Below are positions 61,460 through 64,000 of a stretch of 64,000 bases of DNA, piece after piece. This DNA is from Legionella fallonii LLAP-10 (GTDB taxonomy: Bacteria; Pseudomonadota; Gammaproteobacteria; Legionellales; Legionellaceae): NCBI RefSeq assembly GCF_000953135.1, contig NZ_LN614827.1, positions 3,043,501 through 3,107,500 on the forward strand, written 5' to 3'. Position 1 is the first letter of the stretch, and each line of letters opens with the position of its first letter. The position numbers and the translations under genes are program-made. A model generated the notes under the pieces. It was given only the letters and a program-made list of their open reading frames with translations, ran no database searches and had not been told where the DNA came from.

Positions 61460-62650
61460 TTACTCGATTATTTTTGCAACAACACCGGCGCCAACAGTAC
61501 GGCCACCTTCTCTAATTGCAAAACGTAAACCTTCAGTCATCGCAATCGGTGAATGTAAACAAACAACTAATTGTACGTTATCTCCAGGCATTACCATTTC
61601 AATACCAGCCGGTAGGTCACAAGTACCAGTTACGTCGGTTGTTCTGAAATAGAACTGTGGGCGATAGCCATTAAAGAATGGTGTATGACGACCACCTTCT
61701 TCTTTTGACAACACGTACACCTCTGCTTCAAACTTTGTGTGAGGCTTGATTGTACCAGGTTTTGCTAGTACTTGGCCACGCTCAACTTCATCTCGTTTAG
61801 TACCACGTAACAACACGCCTACGTTGTCCCCAGCTCGACCTTCATCAAGCAATTTACGGAACATCTCAACGCCTGTGCACGTCGTCTTTTGAGTATCGCG
61901 AATACCAACAATCTCAATTTCCTCACCTACTTTAACTATTCCACTCTCGACACGTCCAGTAACTACTGTTCCACGTCCAGAAATAGAAAACACGTCTTCA
62001 ATCGGTAACAAGAATGGTTTATCAATGTTACGAACTGGTTCTGGAATGTATGAGTCTAATGTCTCAACCAGTTTCTCAATTGATGGAATACCAATTTCAC
62101 TAGTGTCGCCTTCCAATGCTTTCAAAGCAGAACCAACAACAATAGGAATATCATCGCCAGGAAACTCGTAACTACTTAATAAGTCACGTACTTCCATCTC
62201 TACCAATTCTAGCAACTCAGGATCATCAACCATATCCGCTTTGTTCATGTACACAACAATGTATGGTACACCAACTTGACGTGATAATAGGATGTGCTCT
62301 CTAGTTTGAGGCATTGGACCATCCGCTGCAGAAACAACCAATATAGCTCCGTCCATCTGAGCTGCACCAGTAATCATGTTCTTAACATAGTCAGCATGTC
62401 CTGGGCAGTCTACGTGTGCGTAGTGTCTGTTTGCTGATTCATATTCAACGTGTGCTGTTGATATGGTAATACCGCGCTCACGTTCTTCCGGCGCAGCATC
62501 AATTTGGTCATATGCCTTAGCTATACCACCAAACTTCTTTGCCATGATTGTTGTAATCGCAGCTGTTAGTGTTGTCTTACCATGATCTACGTGACCAATT
62601 GTGCCCACGTTTACGTGTGGCTTCTTACGCTCAAACTTTTCCTTCGCCAT
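61460..62650 (-). CDS. tufB: elongation factor Tu (copy B)
   Basis: Second EF-Tu gene, encoding exactly the same 396 residues as the copy at 45150-46340. On the DNA level I see only two differences, at 61475 and 61478, in the codons before the C-terminal KIIE; identity stops sharply outside the coding region on both sides. It lies between tRNA-Thr(GGT) and tRNA-Trp, the tRNA-tufB arrangement known from E. coli. Confidence 0.98.
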   Translation of the reverse strand: MAKEKFERKKPHVNVGTIGHVDHGKTTLTAAITTIMAKKFGGIAKAYDQIDAAPEERERGITISTAHVEYESANRHYAHVDCPGHADYVKNMITGAAQMDGAILVVSAADGPMPQTREHILLSRQVGVPYIVVYMNKADMVDDPELLELVEMEVRDLLSSYEFPGDDIPIVVGSALKALEGDTSEIGIPSIEKLVETLDSYIPEPVRNIDKPFLLPIEDVFSISGRGTVVTGRVESGIVKVGEEIEIVGIRDTQKTTCTGVEMFRKLLDEGRAGDNVGVLLRGTKRDEVERGQVLAKPGTIKPHTKFEAEVYVLSKEEGGRHTPFFNGYRPQFYFRTTDVTGTCDLPAGIEMVMPGDNVQLVVCLHSPIAMTEGLRFAIREGGRTVGAGVVAKIIE

Positions 62651-62685
62651 CGGAAATTCTCCCCGTTTGCTAAATAATATTTACA

Positions 62686-62761
<76 letters not shown>

Positions 62762-62825
62762 TGGGCTTAACATATCAGCTTGCTAACCAACATGAACAAG
62801 CAAATATCTACACTACCTCATATAT

Positions 62826-62899
62826 TGGAGCGGGTGATGGGAATCGAACCCACGCTATCAGCTTGGAAGGCTGAAGTTCTACCATTGAACTACACCCGC
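62826..62899 (-). tRNA. glyT: tRNA-Gly (TCC)
   Basis: A 74-nt cloverleaf with anticodon TCC in the loop CTTCCAA, acceptor stem starting GCGGGTG, discriminator T and encoded CCA. Third tRNA of the cluster between the rRNA operon and tufB. Confidence 0.97.
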
Positions 62900-62918
62900 T
62901 TTCATCTTTTTCTTTAAC

Positions 62919-63003
<85 letters not shown>

Positions 63004-63073
63004 AAAAAGAACGCTATTGTCTTTTAAGATCAAAGGAAAGTCAATATTTAGTTAACGACTACTCCTTTTTAGA

Positions 63074-63149
<76 letters not shown>

Positions 63150-63229
63150 ATATTAGCTTTTTACACTTTTAAAACTACTTTGTGACAACTTTTACTTTTT
63201 TCATTCAATATTGTCATCTAAAATAAAAC

Positions 63230-63344
63230 CCTGGCGATGTCCTACTTTCGCATGAGGAGACCTCACACTATCATCGGCGCTGATTCGTTTCACTACTGAG
63301 TTCGAGAAGGGATCAGGTGGTTCCAAATCGCTATTGTCGCCAGG
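63230..63344 (-). rRNA. rrf: 5S rRNA
   Basis: About 115 nt with complementary ends (CCTGGCGA at the 5' side, TCGCCAGG at the 3' side) and the conserved core GATCCCTTCTCGAACTCAG and GAAACGAATCAGCGCCGATG, here each within 20 bases. It lies between 23S rRNA and the tRNA cluster, about 130 bp after the 23S end. Confidence 0.95.
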
Positions 63345-63476
63345 AAAACTGTTTAACCCCCAGAGGAAGGTGCTAATGACTCATTAACAACCGCCCGACA
63401 GGGTCTGGTAAATCTTGAGGTAACACATCATTCGTATCATTCTCTAAGCGCCTATTGTAAAGCGACTCAGATTATA

Positions 63477-64000
<524 letters not shown>

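Noticed and set aside
61398..61652. Open frame antisense to tufB, also found antisense to tufA at 45130-45342
   Set aside because: Apparent conservation comes only from the identity of the two tuf genes; it is a shadow frame.

Overview
The window is about 64 kb of a low-GC gammaproteobacterial chromosome, most likely a Legionella species other than L. pneumophila. Three things point there. RpoB, RpoC, EF-G and S7 resemble what I remember of the Legionella proteins, including an acidic, Ser/Gly-rich insertion in S7. A lipid-A very-long-chain fatty-acid cluster is present, matching the 27-oxo-C28 acyl chains known from Legionella. Several large orphan proteins look like Dot/Icm effectors. The species assignment is inference from reading the proteins, not from a search.

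Layout. 1-1.1 kb: an L,D-transpeptidase. 1.1-8.5 kb (minus): a high-affinity K+ uptake operon, small ORF-kdpF-kdpA-kdpB-kdpC-kdpD. Two tiny membrane ORFs (31 and 28 aa) at its head share an ATGA overlap, and no kdpE lies next to it. 8.7-10.0 kb (minus): esterase-ratA-rnfH, translationally coupled. 10.4-11.9 kb: an orphan 486-aa protein with an HLIA...N...NYN nuclease-like motif and an acidic C-terminus. 12.0-13.0 kb: lptM-dapF. 13.4-21.7 kb: a single 2770-aa helical protein of unknown function. 21.8-23.3 kb: a PilZ-domain protein and a membrane/coiled-coil orphan. 23.4-29.0 kb (minus): fabL-like enoyl reductase, acyl carrier protein, double-hotdog dehydratase, two ketosynthases (one lacking the catalytic Cys) and an LpxL-type acyltransferase. 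29.4-31.3 kb: a YajR-type MFS transporter and ssb.

31.6-64 kb (minus) is one almost uninterrupted block of the translation and transcription machinery. Read in the direction of transcription it runs: 23S (partial)-5S-tRNA-Thr(TGT)-Tyr-Gly-Thr(GGT)-tufB-tRNA-Trp-secE-nusG-rplKA-(L10 leader)-rplJL-rpoBC-rpsLG-fusA-tufA-S10 operon-spc operon-alpha operon, ending at rplQ. A strong promoter (TTGACA-17-TAGAAT) upstream of rpsL lies inside a perfect inverted repeat. Two hairpin terminators follow rplQ.

The two tuf genes are 16.3 kb apart and appear identical except for two synonymous bases near the 3' end. The fatty-acid genes form a dedicated chain-elongation line: the ACP carries the chain, the ketosynthases extend it, the hotdog protein dehydrates, the FabL-like protein reduces, and the acyltransferase delivers the chain to lipid A. 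No CRISPR array, insertion sequence or prophage was seen. The least understood parts are the orphan proteins at 10.4, 13.4 and 22.3 kb and the small elements around kdp and at 10.24 kb.
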